Shown one piece after another: positions 1-9,768 of a DNA stretch of 64,000 bases. The number at the start of each line of letters is the position of its first letter. Position 1 is the stretch's first letter. Under the pieces are notes generated by a model. It saw nothing but the letters and a program-made list of their open reading frames with translations. It searched no databases and was not told the origin of the DNA. Origin of the DNA: Terrimonas sp. (lineage in GTDB: Bacteria > Bacteroidota > Bacteroidia > Chitinophagales > Chitinophagaceae); assembly GCA_016125075.1 (NCBI GenBank), contig WGMO01000013.1, forward strand, positions 62,001 through 126,000. The letters run 5' to 3'. The translations under genes were made by a program, and so were the position numbers.

Positions 1-1
1 T

Positions 2-49
2 ACTTTACAGGCCATAAAAAAATCGGTACCTTATAACACACAAAGCTGA
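2..49 (+). CDS. C-terminal tail of an upstream gene (partial)
   Basis: An open frame enters from the left edge and reads TLQAIKKSVPYNTQS before a TGA at 47-49, one base before the ATG of the next gene. That tight spacing fits the end of an upstream cotranscribed gene. Fifteen codons are too few to name a family, and the frame could be chance. Confidence 0.3.
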   Translation, partial: TLQAIKKSVPYNTQS

Positions 50-50
50 T

Positions 51-932
51 ATGAAACTTTATACCATCAATACGGGCAATTTTAAATTAGACGGGGGCGC
101 CATGTTTGGCGTCGTGCCCAAGAGTATCTGGAACAGGATCAATCCCGCTGATGAAAACAATATGTGTACCTGGGCATTACGTTGCCTGTTGATTGAGGAG
201 GGAAACCGGTTGATCCTGATCGACAACGGCATCGGGAACAAACAGGATGAAAAATTTTTCAGGCATTATTACCTGCATGGTGATGATTCGCTTGACAGTT
301 CACTTGCCAAACAGGGATTTCACCGCGACGATATCACGGATGTTTTCCTGACCCATCTCCATTTTGACCATTGCGGCGGGAGTATCGCCCGGGAGGGTGA
401 GCGGCTGATTCCTGCTTTTAAGAATGCTGTTTACTGGAGTAATAAAGCACATTGGGATTGGGCCGTCAACCCCAATGACCGGGAAAAAGCATCCTTCCTG
501 AAAGAAAATATTTTACCGATAGCCGAGAGTGGCCAACTGAAATTTGTTGAGACTCCAGCCCTGACCGATGCAGGCCAAGGTGTTGAAGAAGGGCCCCTGC
601 CTTTGATCAGCTTTACTGAAAATATCGGTATCCGGACAGTTAACGGGCATACACAAAAAATGATGCTGCCCCAGATACGGTATAAAGAAAAAACCCTGGT
701 GTACATGGCGGACCTGCTGCCATCCCATGGCCATATCCCCATCCCATATGTGATGGCCTATGATATGTTTCCGCTTACCACTTTACAGGAAAAGAAATCC
801 TTTCTCGAGGAGGCCGTCACCCAAGATTATATACTGTATTTCGAGCACGATGCTGCCCGGGAATGTTGCACCCTTGAAAGAACAGAAAAAGGCATCCGGC
901 CAAAAGATTTCCTGTCACTGGCGGAGCTTTGA
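51..932 (+). CDS. Metallo-beta-lactamase-fold hydrolase
   Basis: A 293-residue cytoplasmic protein without signal peptide. The zinc-binding motif HLHFDH lies at residues 102-107, and the later ligands are recognisable as His200 (NGHT), Asp221 (MADLL) and His266 (FEHD), so the two-metal site of the superfamily looks complete. The family hydrolyses thioesters, lactones, phosphodiesters and others; the sequence alone does not fix the substrate. Its stop codon abuts the stop of the convergent DUF3108 gene. Confidence 0.88.
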   Translation: MKLYTINTGNFKLDGGAMFGVVPKSIWNRINPADENNMCTWALRCLLIEEGNRLILIDNGIGNKQDEKFFRHYYLHGDDSLDSSLAKQGFHRDDITDVFLTHLHFDHCGGSIAREGERLIPAFKNAVYWSNKAHWDWAVNPNDREKASFLKENILPIAESGQLKFVETPALTDAGQGVEEGPLPLISFTENIGIRTVNGHTQKMMLPQIRYKEKTLVYMADLLPSHGHIPIPYVMAYDMFPLTTLQEKKSFLEEAVTQDYILYFEHDAARECCTLERTEKGIRPKDFLSLAEL

Positions 933-1742
933 TTATTTCCGCCTGATCAGGGAACTGAGCGGATAGCGAAGGTTTTTATAGCCCATCAGGTCAATTTTTA
1001 CTTTTCCTACCACGATGGGGCTTTCGATGCGGAGGGGTATATGGTTTTGATCATCACTCACCCAAACCGTCATGGTTTCCCCGCCTTTGAAGATAGTGCC
1101 TTCGAGCAGGAGGGGCTTGAATTTAATAGCCCTGAATCTTCCATATTTAGTCCTGATTTCCTCTTTGCCCAGGTAACGGATATACATGTTGAACACTTCA
1201 TTGTCCAGAAACATAGGAAAGGTGATCTTATCCTCCGGCTGAAACTGGTTGAAGTCGATACTCCTGGCATAATAGACTGAACTCAACACATCCTGCACGC
1301 AATCCGGCACTTTAAAGACCCCCTGCGAGGTCACGGCAGAATTCGCATTCCTGTTAAAACTAATATTCTCATATTTTTTAAACCCGCCTTCATTCACATT
1401 CCGCACAAAACGGAGGGGTTGCATGGTAGCCGTATCAACGTAGGATTCATATTTATCCCGCACTTTGTAGATCCAGTCGTAAGAATTATTTGTTTTCCCA
1501 TCACCAATAATATGATAAACGGGCCTGTTGTTCAAGGTCTCCAGGGTATTGCTGAAAATGGCAGTGCCTGCATTGACATAGAGCCCTGCCACCGCATAAA
1601 ATACGGTAAATGTGGCCTCTTCCCCCGATTTGAATGCAGTATTCCTGATCCCGCATTGGTTATCATTGGCCGGCGCATCCGATTCGAATGAAAAAAGGAA
1701 AACACAAAAAACCAAACCCAATATTATTTTTATGCCTTTCAT
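933..1742 (-). CDS. DUF3108 domain-containing exported protein
   Basis: A 269-residue protein with an N-terminal hydrophobic segment (residues 4-18) that looks like a signal peptide, followed by a beta-rich body matching DUF3108. The pattern runs from the FKSGEEATFTVFYAVAGLYV region near residue 38 to the VWVSDDQNHIPLRIES region near the end. DUF3108 proteins are periplasmic or outer-membrane associated and have no settled function. The start overlaps the stop of the upstream flippase-like gene by four bases, so the two are probably cotranscribed and translationally coupled. Confidence 0.85.
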   Translation of the reverse strand: MKGIKIILGLVFCVFLFSFESDAPANDNQCGIRNTAFKSGEEATFTVFYAVAGLYVNAGTAIFSNTLETLNNRPVYHIIGDGKTNNSYDWIYKVRDKYESYVDTATMQPLRFVRNVNEGGFKKYENISFNRNANSAVTSQGVFKVPDCVQDVLSSVYYARSIDFNQFQPEDKITFPMFLDNEVFNMYIRYLGKEEIRTKYGRFRAIKFKPLLLEGTIFKGGETMTVWVSDDQNHIPLRIESPIVVGKVKIDLMGYKNLRYPLSSLIRRK

Positions 1743-2734
1743 TTCTTTTTCTTAAAAATTTTAATTCCTAAAATTAATAAACTGCCGGTTAAAGCAGGAA
1801 TGATCAGGTTGACAAACCATACGGTAGCCGTGGTAAACCCGATTCCAATCGCATTGGCACTAAACAGGCTGACCACTTTCAGGCTAACCTCTCCACGGAT
1901 ACCGAGATCGATCAGCGCGAAACTTGGAATCGCTGCTAATATCAGGAATGTCAAACTCACCGACCAAAAACACTGCCACCAATCCAGGCCCACGTCAAAA
2001 AAAGCAAAAAGCAGGTAATACTGCAACATAAATACGAAAAACCGTATTGCTGATAATGACAATAATTTTAGCAGCAAAGTTGCATCTATCGCCTCTAATT
2101 CCCTGATAAGATAACTGTATTTTTCGCTTTTGGGTAACCGGTCCAGCCATTTGGCAAACAAAGAAAGCCGGAAGTAGAAAAGTGTTAAAATAAACAGAAA
2201 AACCAATGTACCGTAGAGGAATACCTGCACCCAGATCATTGACCATCCCTGGAAGATATCCGACCGGATGATCCGGCCCCTCAGACATACCAGGCCGATA
2301 AACCCCGCGAGCACTGTAATGATTAACTGGCTGATGCTACACAAAATGGTGAGTGAGATGGTGCGAAGCCTGTTCCCTTCATCCATGTAAAGGATACGCC
2401 CCAGGTATTCCCCGGTCCTGTTGGGGGTGGTCACGGAAAATGAAACACCCGACAACACCGCTTTCAAGGCCGTAAAAAAACTGATGGTCTGTACCGGTCT
2501 TACAGCGAGTTTCCATTTAAAGGTTTCAACCGACCAGTTCATGAACATCAGTAACACAACAGTAATGGGTTTCCAAATGGCTGTACTGTTCAACGTATCT
2601 TTGATCCGTTGCCATGAAAGTTCAAGATCCGGTTGCGCTTTGATCTGCCGGTAAATCGACAGGGAAAGCCAAACAAACAAAACCGGTCCGAGAAAGTAAT
2701 TGAGAAAGATTTTGATATTTTTGTTCAGCTTCAT
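1739..2734 (-). CDS. Flippase-like (LPG synthase TM / UPF0104) membrane protein
   Basis: About 331 residues with roughly eight membrane segments. It resembles the transmembrane part of lysylphosphatidylglycerol synthase (UPF0104), proteins thought to move lipid-linked compounds across the inner membrane, and has no synthase domain attached. I chose the ATG at 2734 (MKLNKNIKIF) because the longer frame from 2842 has an atypical N terminus and would run across the divergent ruvC start. The conserved SVTTPNRTGEYLGR stretch, containing the NRxGE pattern, is a hallmark of the family. Confidence 0.8.
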   Translation of the reverse strand: MKLNKNIKIFLNYFLGPVLFVWLSLSIYRQIKAQPDLELSWQRIKDTLNSTAIWKPITVVLLMFMNWSVETFKWKLAVRPVQTISFFTALKAVLSGVSFSVTTPNRTGEYLGRILYMDEGNRLRTISLTILCSISQLIITVLAGFIGLVCLRGRIIRSDIFQGWSMIWVQVFLYGTLVFLFILTLFYFRLSLFAKWLDRLPKSEKYSYLIRELEAIDATLLLKLLSLSAIRFFVFMLQYYLLFAFFDVGLDWWQCFWSVSLTFLILAAIPSFALIDLGIRGEVSLKVVSLFSANAIGIGFTTATVWFVNLIIPALTGSLLILGIKIFKKKK

Positions 2735-2759
2735 TAATCCTGTAAAAATACACAGCCAC

Positions 2760-3338
2760 TTGCAAAAGCCTGAAAAAATAATATTGGGTATTGACCCCGG
2801 AACTGTCATCATGGGGTATGGCGTTATTCGTATAAAAAACAATCAGGTGGAATTGCTGGAACTCGGTGCGCTAAAACCCGGTACGCAAAAAGATATTTAC
2901 AAAAGGCTGCAGATGATTTACGAAACGGTTTGTGGTCTGATCATCAAATACAAGCCCGATGAATTCGCCATTGAAGCACCTTTTTTCGGGAAGAATGTAC
3001 AAAGCATGCTGAAATTAGGACGTGCCCAGGGTGTGGCCATTGCTGCCGCTATGGGAACGGGCATACCCGTTACAGAATATTCACCCAAGAAAGTGAAGCA
3101 ATCCATCACTGGTAACGGGAATGCTAATAAGGAACAGGTATGGAAAATGCTGCAAACCACTTTTCTCCTGGATAAAAAGCCGAGGTATTATGATGCAACG
3201 GATGCCCTGGCGGTTTCTTTATGTCATCATTACCAGCAGCATAAAATTGCGGGAACCGGCTTACCGGCCCGGAAATCAAAAACCAAGAAAGGAAGCTGGG
3301 CCGCATTTGTTGCAAAACATCCCCATAAAGTGATTTAA
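2760..3338 (+). CDS. ruvC: Crossover junction endodeoxyribonuclease RuvC
   Basis: Holliday-junction resolvase acting with RuvAB in recombination and repair. From the TTG at 2760 the protein has 192 residues and begins MQKPEKIILGIDPGT, which fits the family N terminus. The catalytic acids are visible as Asp12 (GIDPGT), Glu72 (AIEAPFFG) and the Asp145/Asp148 pair (DATDAL). No ATG is available upstream in frame; an earlier TTG at 2700 would add 20 unusual residues and overlap the divergent gene. A basic tail (KSKTKKGSW) follows the nuclease core. The stop codon overlaps the convergent HIT gene stop. Confidence 0.92.
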   Translation: MQKPEKIILGIDPGTVIMGYGVIRIKNNQVELLELGALKPGTQKDIYKRLQMIYETVCGLIIKYKPDEFAIEAPFFGKNVQSMLKLGRAQGVAIAAAMGTGIPVTEYSPKKVKQSITGNGNANKEQVWKMLQTTFLLDKKPRYYDATDALAVSLCHHYQQHKIAGTGLPARKSKTKKGSWAAFVAKHPHKVI

Positions 3339-3733
3339 CCCCTGTCCAGGGCAGCGACTATTTTTTCCTGGACCCTTTTCAATTCCTCCGCAGAGCATTT
3401 CTTTTTCTCCTGTACAAAATTGAGATCATTGGCTGTATTGATCGGTATAAGGTGTAAATGTGCATGTGGCACTTCCAGTCCCACTACAGAGATCCCGCAA
3501 CGGTTACAATCAAAAACCGTTTCAATAGCCCTGGCAATGGGTCTTGCAAAGAGGAGCATATTTTGTAAATAGGTGTCGGGCAGATCAAAAATCTTATCGA
3601 CCTCTGTTTTGGGTACCACAAGGGTATGGCCTTCCCGCAAAGGGAAAATATCCAGGAATGCAAAAAACAAATCGTTCTCAGCAATCCTGTAGGCGGGGAT
3701 TTCTCCAGTGATGATTTTTGAAAAAAGGGTCAT
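3335..3733 (-). CDS. HIT family nucleotide-binding hydrolase
   Basis: A histidine-triad protein of about 132 residues from the ATG at 3733 (MTLFSKIITGEIPAY), the usual N terminus of bacterial HIT proteins. The signature HAHLHL falls near residues 90-95 and supplies the catalytic histidine of nucleoside phosphoramidase or dinucleotide hydrolase activity. A longer frame to 3793 adds a stretch not seen in the family. It lies downstream of greA in the same direction, but a terminator separates them. Confidence 0.9.
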   Translation of the reverse strand: MTLFSKIITGEIPAYRIAENDLFFAFLDIFPLREGHTLVVPKTEVDKIFDLPDTYLQNMLLFARPIARAIETVFDCNRCGISVVGLEVPHAHLHLIPINTANDLNFVQEKKKCSAEELKRVQEKIVAALDRG

Positions 3734-3825
3734 AGCGCCAAAATATTTAGAGGTAAAATGATTGAATACACTTAAAAGACGGGGGCGTTTCATAGCCCTA
3801 TAAAATTACAGCCTTTGAAAGGGAA

Positions 3826-3848
3826 TAAAAAAAGCCCCGACCGGGGCT
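3826..3848 (-). terminator. Rho-independent terminator of greA
   Basis: The inverted repeat AGCCCCGACCGGGGCT at 3833-3848 is flanked on the low-coordinate side by a run of A, so minus-strand RNA has a GC-rich hairpin followed by a U tract. It sits 20 bases after the greA stop. Confidence 0.85.
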
Positions 3849-3868
3849 GCCCATAAGCGGGGAACCCC

Positions 3869-4342
3869 TTAAACAGATATATGCTCGATTTTGAATTTGA
3901 TGATACCAGCGGGCGCCTGTACTTCCGCTATTTCACCGATCTTCTTTCCCAGCAAGCCCTTTCCAATGGGAGAGGTAACGGAAATCTTACCCAGTTTCAG
4001 GTCTGCTTCGCTCTCACTCACAATCTGGTAGGTGACCTGTTTTTTGGTATTCAGATTGGTCATCTGCACTTTCGTCAGGATCGAAACCTTACTGGTATCG
4101 ATGGTTGTTTCATCGAGAATACGGGTGTTGGCCAGTACCCCTTCCATCTGGGAGATCCTGGCCTCAAGGAGACCCTGGGCTTCCTTGGCAGCATCATATT
4201 CGGCATTTTCCTTGAGATCCCCCTTCTCCTTGGCTTCTGCAATGGCCTTGGATGCAGCAGGCCGGTCGACTGACTTCATCCGCTGCAGTTCAATCTTCAT
4301 TTGCTCAAAAGTCTCTTTTGTCACGTAATTGATAGCACTCAT
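3869..4342 (-). CDS. greA: Transcription elongation factor GreA
   Basis: A 157-residue protein of normal GreA length. The N-terminal coiled coil (about residues 5-75) contains the family signature around KEKGDLKENAEYDAAKEAQ, with the acidic tip residues that enter the RNA polymerase secondary channel. The C-terminal FKBP-like domain follows (about 80-157, with ISVTSPIGKGLLGKKIGE). It rescues backtracked polymerase by stimulating transcript cleavage. It is monocistronic, with its own terminator downstream. Confidence 0.96.
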   Translation of the reverse strand: MSAINYVTKETFEQMKIELQRMKSVDRPAASKAIAEAKEKGDLKENAEYDAAKEAQGLLEARISQMEGVLANTRILDETTIDTSKVSILTKVQMTNLNTKKQVTYQIVSESEADLKLGKISVTSPIGKGLLGKKIGEIAEVQAPAGIIKFKIEHISV

Positions 4343-4502
4343 AAAACCTCCTTCTTTAATAAACAGAAAAAAATAACAACGCCCCAGAACAGCTGAAGCG
4401 TTGCTACATACTGCAAATATAGAAATTTACTGATTAGTAAAAAATCCCCGGAGCCGGAATTCTTTTCGGTAGAAAAAGCCTTATCCCTTGCAAACCAATG
4501 TT

Positions 4503-4949
4503 CTAGGGCTTTACAAATTCATAGATCCTGTCCCGCCCATATGTATGCTCGGTTCCCCTGATACAGTTCCAGTTATTACGGTAATGAAATTCATCCAGGT
4601 CTAAATAGAATATTTTATTGGTTTGAAAGTTTACCAGGTTGATCCGTAAAAATTTTTCCCGATGGCTACCGGATTGCCCGGCGGCGGCATTAAAATTTCC
4701 GTTGCTATAGAAACCTGCCTCCCAATAACCGGAAAGTGTATCCGTATTACTGGTATATCCGGCAGCACCGCTTTCATAAAAATGGAAGATCCCGTCTTCA
4801 TACCCTGTTTGAAAATAATCCCTTCCAAACAAATCCTTTTTATATGACTTATCCAGTCTCCATTGACCTATTAACCGGTCTTCCACCTGTTTGCGGCAGG
4901 CCATTAATAACAAGGGAAAGAGGAAAAGATAGCGTAGATTTTTTTTCAT
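4503..4949 (-). CDS. Hypothetical lipoprotein
   Basis: A 148-residue protein with a lipoprotein signal peptide: MKKNLRYLFLFPLLLMAC, with Cys18 as the lipidation site. The mature part is rich in aromatic residues and predicted beta structure (LIGQWRLDKSYKKD, LSGYWEAGFYSNG), resembling the lipocalin-like small lipoproteins common in Bacteroidota. I do not recognise a named family. No clear operon partner; 84 bases separate it from the dehydrogenase gene upstream. Confidence 0.7.
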   Translation of the reverse strand: MKKNLRYLFLFPLLLMACRKQVEDRLIGQWRLDKSYKKDLFGRDYFQTGYEDGIFHFYESGAAGYTSNTDTLSGYWEAGFYSNGNFNAAAGQSGSHREKFLRINLVNFQTNKIFYLDLDEFHYRNNWNCIRGTEHTYGRDRIYEFVKP

Positions 4950-5033
4950 ATGCTGCTATTTTTCTAAAAATCGCAAAGAAATCAGCAGTATGATGATAAG
5001 AAAATCTTAATTAACATTTACGCATATGAGAGA

Positions 5034-5957
5034 TCAGATACCCAGCTTTTCAATCAATACTTTACCCATTTTATAAAATGCCTCCTGCGTATACCCGGCA
5101 ATATGGGGCGTAATCATAACTTCAGGGCGGGATAATAGCCATTCCAATTCATCTTTTTCCTGCGAAGAATAAGTCGAAAGTTTTTCGTTTTCGAGTACAT
5201 CGAGTGCGGCACCGGCGATCCTGTTTCCCTGGAGGGCCCGGATCAATGCAGGCGTATCCATTATCTTCCCCCTGGCAGCATTGATGATCCAGGGTTTTCT
5301 TTCCAGCTGATTAAAAAAATCATCGTTCGCCATATGGAAACTTTCTGCTGTCAGCGGAACATGAAAACTGATCACGTCGGCATAACGGCAGACCTGCTCC
5401 ATGCTGGCTTCCCTGATATAATCTTTTGCAAAACCAAACCGGTATTTATCATGTGCCAATACTGTGACATCGAAGGACCCCAATAATTTGGCAAGACTGC
5501 TGCCCGTATTCCCATACCCTATGATGCCCACCGTTTTGCCGCTCAGTTCTGTTCCGCGGTTTTCGTTTCTCAGCCATTTACCTTCTTTCACCTGTAATGC
5601 AGCAAGGTTGATATTATTCATCAGGCTCAGTAATAAACCCAGCACATGTTCTGCCACTGCATTCCGGTTTCCCTCTGGTGAGCTCACACATTTGATGTTC
5701 CGGCTGGCTGCAAAGGCAGTATCGATCTGTTCCATGCCACTCCCCAGCCTGCCAATCCATTGCAATTGTTTTGCCTTTTCCATCAGGGGCTGGTCGACTT
5801 TGACCCGCGTGGTGACAATAAGTCCTTCGGCATCTTCGATGATATTGCATAGTTCATCATAGCGGATCTCCGGCCGGTAAATGACTTCAAGGCCCCTGTG
5901 CTTGAGGTATTCCTGTAAATAATCGTGCGCCGGAGCGGTAATAATAACTTTGCCCAT
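5034..5957 (-). CDS. D-2-hydroxyacid dehydrogenase (PGDH-like)
   Basis: A 307-residue NAD-dependent D-isomer-specific 2-hydroxyacid dehydrogenase. The nucleotide-binding GYGNTG motif lies at residues 147-152, and the catalytic triad is recognisable as Arg229 (NAARG), Glu256 (ALDVLENE) and His285 (TPHIAG). It resembles 3-phosphoglycerate dehydrogenase of serine biosynthesis but is short and lacks the C-terminal ACT domain, so glyoxylate or hydroxypyruvate reductase activity is also possible. It is followed after eight bases, in the opposite transcription sense of priority, by rsmA lying upstream on the same strand, so both may share a transcript. Confidence 0.85.
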   Translation of the reverse strand: MGKVIITAPAHDYLQEYLKHRGLEVIYRPEIRYDELCNIIEDAEGLIVTTRVKVDQPLMEKAKQLQWIGRLGSGMEQIDTAFAASRNIKCVSSPEGNRNAVAEHVLGLLLSLMNNINLAALQVKEGKWLRNENRGTELSGKTVGIIGYGNTGSSLAKLLGSFDVTVLAHDKYRFGFAKDYIREASMEQVCRYADVISFHVPLTAESFHMANDDFFNQLERKPWIINAARGKIMDTPALIRALQGNRIAGAALDVLENEKLSTYSSQEKDELEWLLSRPEVMITPHIAGYTQEAFYKMGKVLIEKLGI

Positions 5958-5965
5958 GTAATTGT

Positions 5966-6724
5966 TTAAAATGCTCTCATCCTGAAAGTCAGGTAACCGA
6001 AATCTTCCACTTTTAATTGTTCTGCCCGTTTGTTGAAGATATCATCGGCCAGTTCCTCCTTAGTAAAAAGATCCTTCACTGCATTCCGTAAAGTCTTTCT
6101 TCGCTGGTTAAATGCTGCTTTTACCAGCATAAAAAAAAGTTTTTCGCTCTGCATGGCGAGGGGTTCTTTTCTGGGGGTTAGCCTGATCACTGCACTTTTC
6201 ACCTTTGGAGGGGGTTGAAAACTATCTTCCCCGACTTCAAACAGGTACCGGGTTTCAAAAAAAGCCTGAACCAGTACGCTTAATACCCCATAAACTTTGG
6301 TACCTTCTTTTGAAACAACCCTTTGGGCCACTTCCTTTTGAAACATCCCCACCATACATTCAACTTCTTCTTTCCATTCCAGTATCTTAAACAGGATCTG
6401 GGAGGAAATGTTGTAAGGGAAATTGCCTACCACCGTAAATTTTCCGGAAAAGGGCTTTGCCATCTCCAGTATGCTTTCATGGATGATCTTTCCCTGTAAG
6501 GCAGGATAGGTTTTGACCAGGTAGTCGACTTTTTCCTGATCCAGTTCCACGGCAAGAAAATCCTTTCCCGGGATCGATATAAGGTATTTTGTCAATGCTC
6601 CACCACCCGGCCCCACTTCCAGCAAACGGGTAAATTCCATTTCCTGCAGGTAACTGATGATCTTCCTGCACACCTCCTCATCTTTCAGGAAATGCTGGCC
6701 CAAGGATTTTTTCAGTGTATACAT
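5966..6724 (-). CDS. rsmA: 16S rRNA dimethyladenosine transferase RsmA (KsgA)
   Basis: A 252-residue SAM-dependent methyltransferase that dimethylates two adjacent adenosines near the 3' end of 16S rRNA. The N-terminal KKSLGQHFL motif, the SAM-binding [12 protein letters not shown] (about residues 34-45) and the catalytic NFPYNISS motif (101-108) are all present. The C-terminal half carries the family pattern [14 protein letters not shown]. It lies eight bases upstream of the dehydrogenase gene on the same strand. Confidence 0.95.
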   Translation of the reverse strand: MYTLKKSLGQHFLKDEEVCRKIISYLQEMEFTRLLEVGPGGGALTKYLISIPGKDFLAVELDQEKVDYLVKTYPALQGKIIHESILEMAKPFSGKFTVVGNFPYNISSQILFKILEWKEEVECMVGMFQKEVAQRVVSKEGTKVYGVLSVLVQAFFETRYLFEVGEDSFQPPPKVKSAVIRLTPRKEPLAMQSEKLFFMLVKAAFNQRRKTLRNAVKDLFTKEELADDIFNKRAEQLKVEDFGYLTFRMRAF

Positions 6725-6750
6725 TCCTGCAAATGTAAAGGGAAGTAAAT

Positions 6751-6782
6751 TAAAAAGTCCCTCAACAGGAATGAAGAGGGAC
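6751..6782 (-). terminator. Terminator after the BNR-repeat T9SS gene
   Basis: AGTCCCTC at 6756-6763 pairs with GAGGGACT at 6775-6782, and the minus-strand transcript then runs into a U-rich stretch. It follows the stop of the gene ending at 6826. A second short palindrome (TGCAGGCT/AGCCTGCA, 6783-6799) lies directly before it. Confidence 0.75.
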
Positions 6783-6825
6783 TGCAGGCTCAGCCTGCAA
6801 GTAATAACCAGCTACCGAGTTCAAA

Positions 6826-9711
6826 TTATTTTTTCAATACCTGTTGAGTGAATTTTTGGTTATTGAGTATGGCTTCTACGATATACGTTCCTTTCGATAA
6901 AGCGGATACATTATCGATGATGAAGGTATTGGGGCCCGCCGCACCGGCAAAACTTTCTTTCCGCACAAGACTTCCCTTGCTATCGTATAAGCTCACGGTT
7001 ATCTTTTCAGCGGCAGGAAGATTCATGCCGATCGTAACCTGGTCACCAAAAGGATTGTTCAATACGTTGAATATTTTCTTACCATTCACCTGGAGGGCAA
7101 CGATCCTGGAGTAGGTAAAGGCGCCATCAAGGTCTACCGATTTCAATCGATAATAATAGACAGCTGTGGCGTTGGTGTTGACCGGATCGGTATAAGCATA
7201 ACTGTAAGTTCCCTGCTGGTTACGGGGTGTAATGATTGTTGCAGTTGTAAAATGGGTACCATCAAGGCTTTTTTCCAGTTCATAAGCCCGCAGGTTCCTT
7301 TCATTTTCGGTTGTCCATTGCAGCTTATTCACGCCGGACTGGTGATAGCCGGAGAAAGATGTCAGGGTTACCGGCAGCGTTCCGCTGTACAGGTCACTTC
7401 TGTATATACCCCTTCCATGGGTAGCTGCAATCAATTTATTATTGGCATCCACCTGCAGGTCCATGATCAGGGTGGCATCAGTTAAGCCATTGCTGTAATC
7501 CGTCCAGGTAGCTCCCCTGTCCGGGCTCACATACACGCCAAAATCACAACCGGCATAGATGATACTGGGGTTCACCGGATCGATCAGGATGGCATTAAAG
7601 GGTACATCCGGTAATCCTGTTCCGATCGCCGTCCAGGTAGTACCTCCATTGGGCGTTACATATACATGTGCGGTTCCGAATCCCCCTAAAACCACATACA
7701 CACTGTCGTCGTTGTTTTCACTGATCGCAATATCCATCACAAAGCGGTCGGGTAACGAACCCTTGATACTGGTAAAAGGTGTACCGCCAGTAGTGGTTCT
7801 CAGGAAATTGGGTTGGCCGGTCACATAGAGGTTGTTAACATCATTGTCGTATTGGGCAAATGGGGAAGTCGATACATATACTTTATTGGCATTGGTGGGC
7901 GATACCGCCAGGGCAATAGCCGTCTTATGTTGTGCCTCAATATAATTGGTAGCAGATCCATAGGCATCATTCGAAAAACTGGCGCCACTGTTCGTGCTTT
8001 TGTGCAGATTATCTGAGGCCAGGTATACAGTTGTCGGGCTTGATTTGCTAAAAGCCAGCGGTGCCACAAAAGCAGTCCTGGAATCGGCCACAAATCCCCA
8101 GTAACTGGTCACTGATCCCCCTGTTGACCCACCGTTGGTAGACCTGAAAACCTGCTTGGCATCCCGGCTTGCCAGAATATTATTGTCATTACTGGGATCA
8201 ATGGCACATGCCGTACCATCACCGCCTCCCCAACTGACCGAGGTCCAGCTGGAGCCGTTATAGAGTACCTGGCCATTATCCTGTAATCCCCCGATGATCC
8301 GGTTAGCGTTTGTGGAAGACACCCCCAATGATGCATAAAACTGGACCGCATCCAGACCATTATTGATCTTGGTGAAGGAACTTCCACCATTTGTGCTTTT
8401 ATAGATGCCGCCATCATTGCATACATAAACCCTGCCGCGGATATTAGGATCAAATTTGATATCATGCTGGTCCGCATGGGGGCCGCCCACGGTTGTCTTT
8501 GTAATATTTGAAACCCTGTACCGGTAAAGATTCACCCCTCCAAACATGATTGAATCGGTTGCAAAAGGATTGATCGCAACAGTATGGGCGAACCAGAACT
8601 GGTAGGAGCAATGGTTGGTGGTAGATCCGGATGATGTACCGCCCACTACCGTCCAGGAAGCACCAAAATTAGCGGACTGATAGATCTCCCTGTTGGTGTT
8701 GGCAGTGCTGGAACTGATGCCCACACTGGCAAACAAGGTAGTGCCAACATTGTCTAACTGGATATAGCCTTCAAATGCAGGAAACCCTGTGGCATTATTC
8801 CAGGTCGGTGTGGCATTATTCCCATTGGTGGTATATTTTACCCCTTTCTGTGCATCGGTCATATTGCCATAGCTAACAGCGATCCTGTTTGTATTGGTAT
8901 TATCGATGGCAATATCCCTGCAATAGGTCTGCGACAGGATCTGGCTCCAGGAACTACCGTTATTGGTAGAACGGTAAACCCCATCTGTTGCACAGGCATA
9001 GATGGTATTGCTGTTGGAGGGGTCAAAAGTTAAATTCTGTATACCGAACAGATCGGAGGTGCTTTTTGTCATTACCTGCGACCAGGTGGTGCCGCCATTG
9101 GTGCTTTTAATGATCCCAATTCCATAAGTACCCCTGGCCTTCCACACGTTAAAACCGATGTTGGAATTGCCAGACCTGAGCACTTCACCGGTTCCGGCAT
9201 AAATGACATTGGAATTAGAAGGATCAATGATAATCGTCGAAACACCCAGCACATTCAGGTTGGTTGTTACAGACGACCAGTTGGCACCGGCATCGGTGGA
9301 CTTCCAGATACCCCCGCTGGCAGAACCTGCCCAAAGATTATTACTGTTATTGGGATCAATGGCAATACACAAAATCCTTCCGCCAATTGAACCTACAGGT
9401 CCCAGTGTGGCCCAGTTGGCAGCATTGACCCTTTCATTCCGGGTTAGTGCATTATTTTTAAGTTGCTGATGCTGCGCCCAGGCCCGCTGGTATTTATCCG
9501 TTAGGTAAGTAGGGTCAGGATAGGCCCTTGCCTGGAACCACATGCTGAGTTGCTTATCTGCCCCGCTTTCTCTTTCCTCTTCTTCTTCAAACTCTCCATG
9601 CTCTTCTGATTCGTAACGATTGTTTTCTTTGCTGATATGCTTTGTAAAAAAAAGCAGGGATGTGAATACTGACAGGATGGTAATGCCTGCCACTAGATGA
9701 GACTTTCTCAT
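6826..9711 (-). CDS. T9SS-exported BNR/sortilin-repeat protein
   Basis: A 961-residue secreted protein. A hydrophobic N-terminal segment (about residues 7-23) serves for Sec export. Most of the body is made of repeated beta-propeller blades of the BNR/sortilin type, such as GGIWKSTDAGANW and GVYRSTNNGSSW, each with the Asp-box pattern S-x-D/N-x-G-x-x-W. The last ~80 residues form a type A T9SS sorting domain ending KGTYIVEAILNN...FTQQVLKK. It is expected on the cell surface or outside the cell; substrate unknown. Family members include glycan-binding and protease-like proteins, and I see no catalytic motif. Confidence 0.88.
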   Translation of the reverse strand: MRKSHLVAGITILSVFTSLLFFTKHISKENNRYESEEHGEFEEEEERESGADKQLSMWFQARAYPDPTYLTDKYQRAWAQHQQLKNNALTRNERVNAANWATLGPVGSIGGRILCIAIDPNNSNNLWAGSASGGIWKSTDAGANWSSVTTNLNVLGVSTIIIDPSNSNVIYAGTGEVLRSGNSNIGFNVWKARGTYGIGIIKSTNGGTTWSQVMTKSTSDLFGIQNLTFDPSNSNTIYACATDGVYRSTNNGSSWSQILSQTYCRDIAIDNTNTNRIAVSYGNMTDAQKGVKYTTNGNNATPTWNNATGFPAFEGYIQLDNVGTTLFASVGISSSTANTNREIYQSANFGASWTVVGGTSSGSTTNHCSYQFWFAHTVAINPFATDSIMFGGVNLYRYRVSNITKTTVGGPHADQHDIKFDPNIRGRVYVCNDGGIYKSTNGGSSFTKINNGLDAVQFYASLGVSSTNANRIIGGLQDNGQVLYNGSSWTSVSWGGGDGTACAIDPSNDNNILASRDAKQVFRSTNGGSTGGSVTSYWGFVADSRTAFVAPLAFSKSSPTTVYLASDNLHKSTNSGASFSNDAYGSATNYIEAQHKTAIALAVSPTNANKVYVSTSPFAQYDNDVNNLYVTGQPNFLRTTTGGTPFTSIKGSLPDRFVMDIAISENNDDSVYVVLGGFGTAHVYVTPNGGTTWTAIGTGLPDVPFNAILIDPVNPSIIYAGCDFGVYVSPDRGATWTDYSNGLTDATLIMDLQVDANNKLIAATHGRGIYRSDLYSGTLPVTLTSFSGYHQSGVNKLQWTTENERNLRAYELEKSLDGTHFTTATIITPRNQQGTYSYAYTDPVNTNATAVYYYRLKSVDLDGAFTYSRIVALQVNGKKIFNVLNNPFGDQVTIGMNLPAAEKITVSLYDSKGSLVRKESFAGAAGPNTFIIDNVSALSKGTYIVEAILNNQKFTQQVLKK

Positions 9712-9768
9712 TCGGTAGGTGGTTTTTTACGTTATTGGATTATAATTCTAAAAACAAAATAAGCATTT

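Noticed and set aside
6783-6799. Short perfect palindrome TGCAGGCT-C-AGCCTGCA
   Set aside because: It lies beside a good terminator, has a one-base loop and no partner elsewhere in the window; probably part of terminator remnants.
8000-9300. Repeated short motifs suggesting a tandem DNA repeat
   Set aside because: They are codons for BNR Asp-box blades in a beta-propeller protein, not a DNA-level repeat or CRISPR array.
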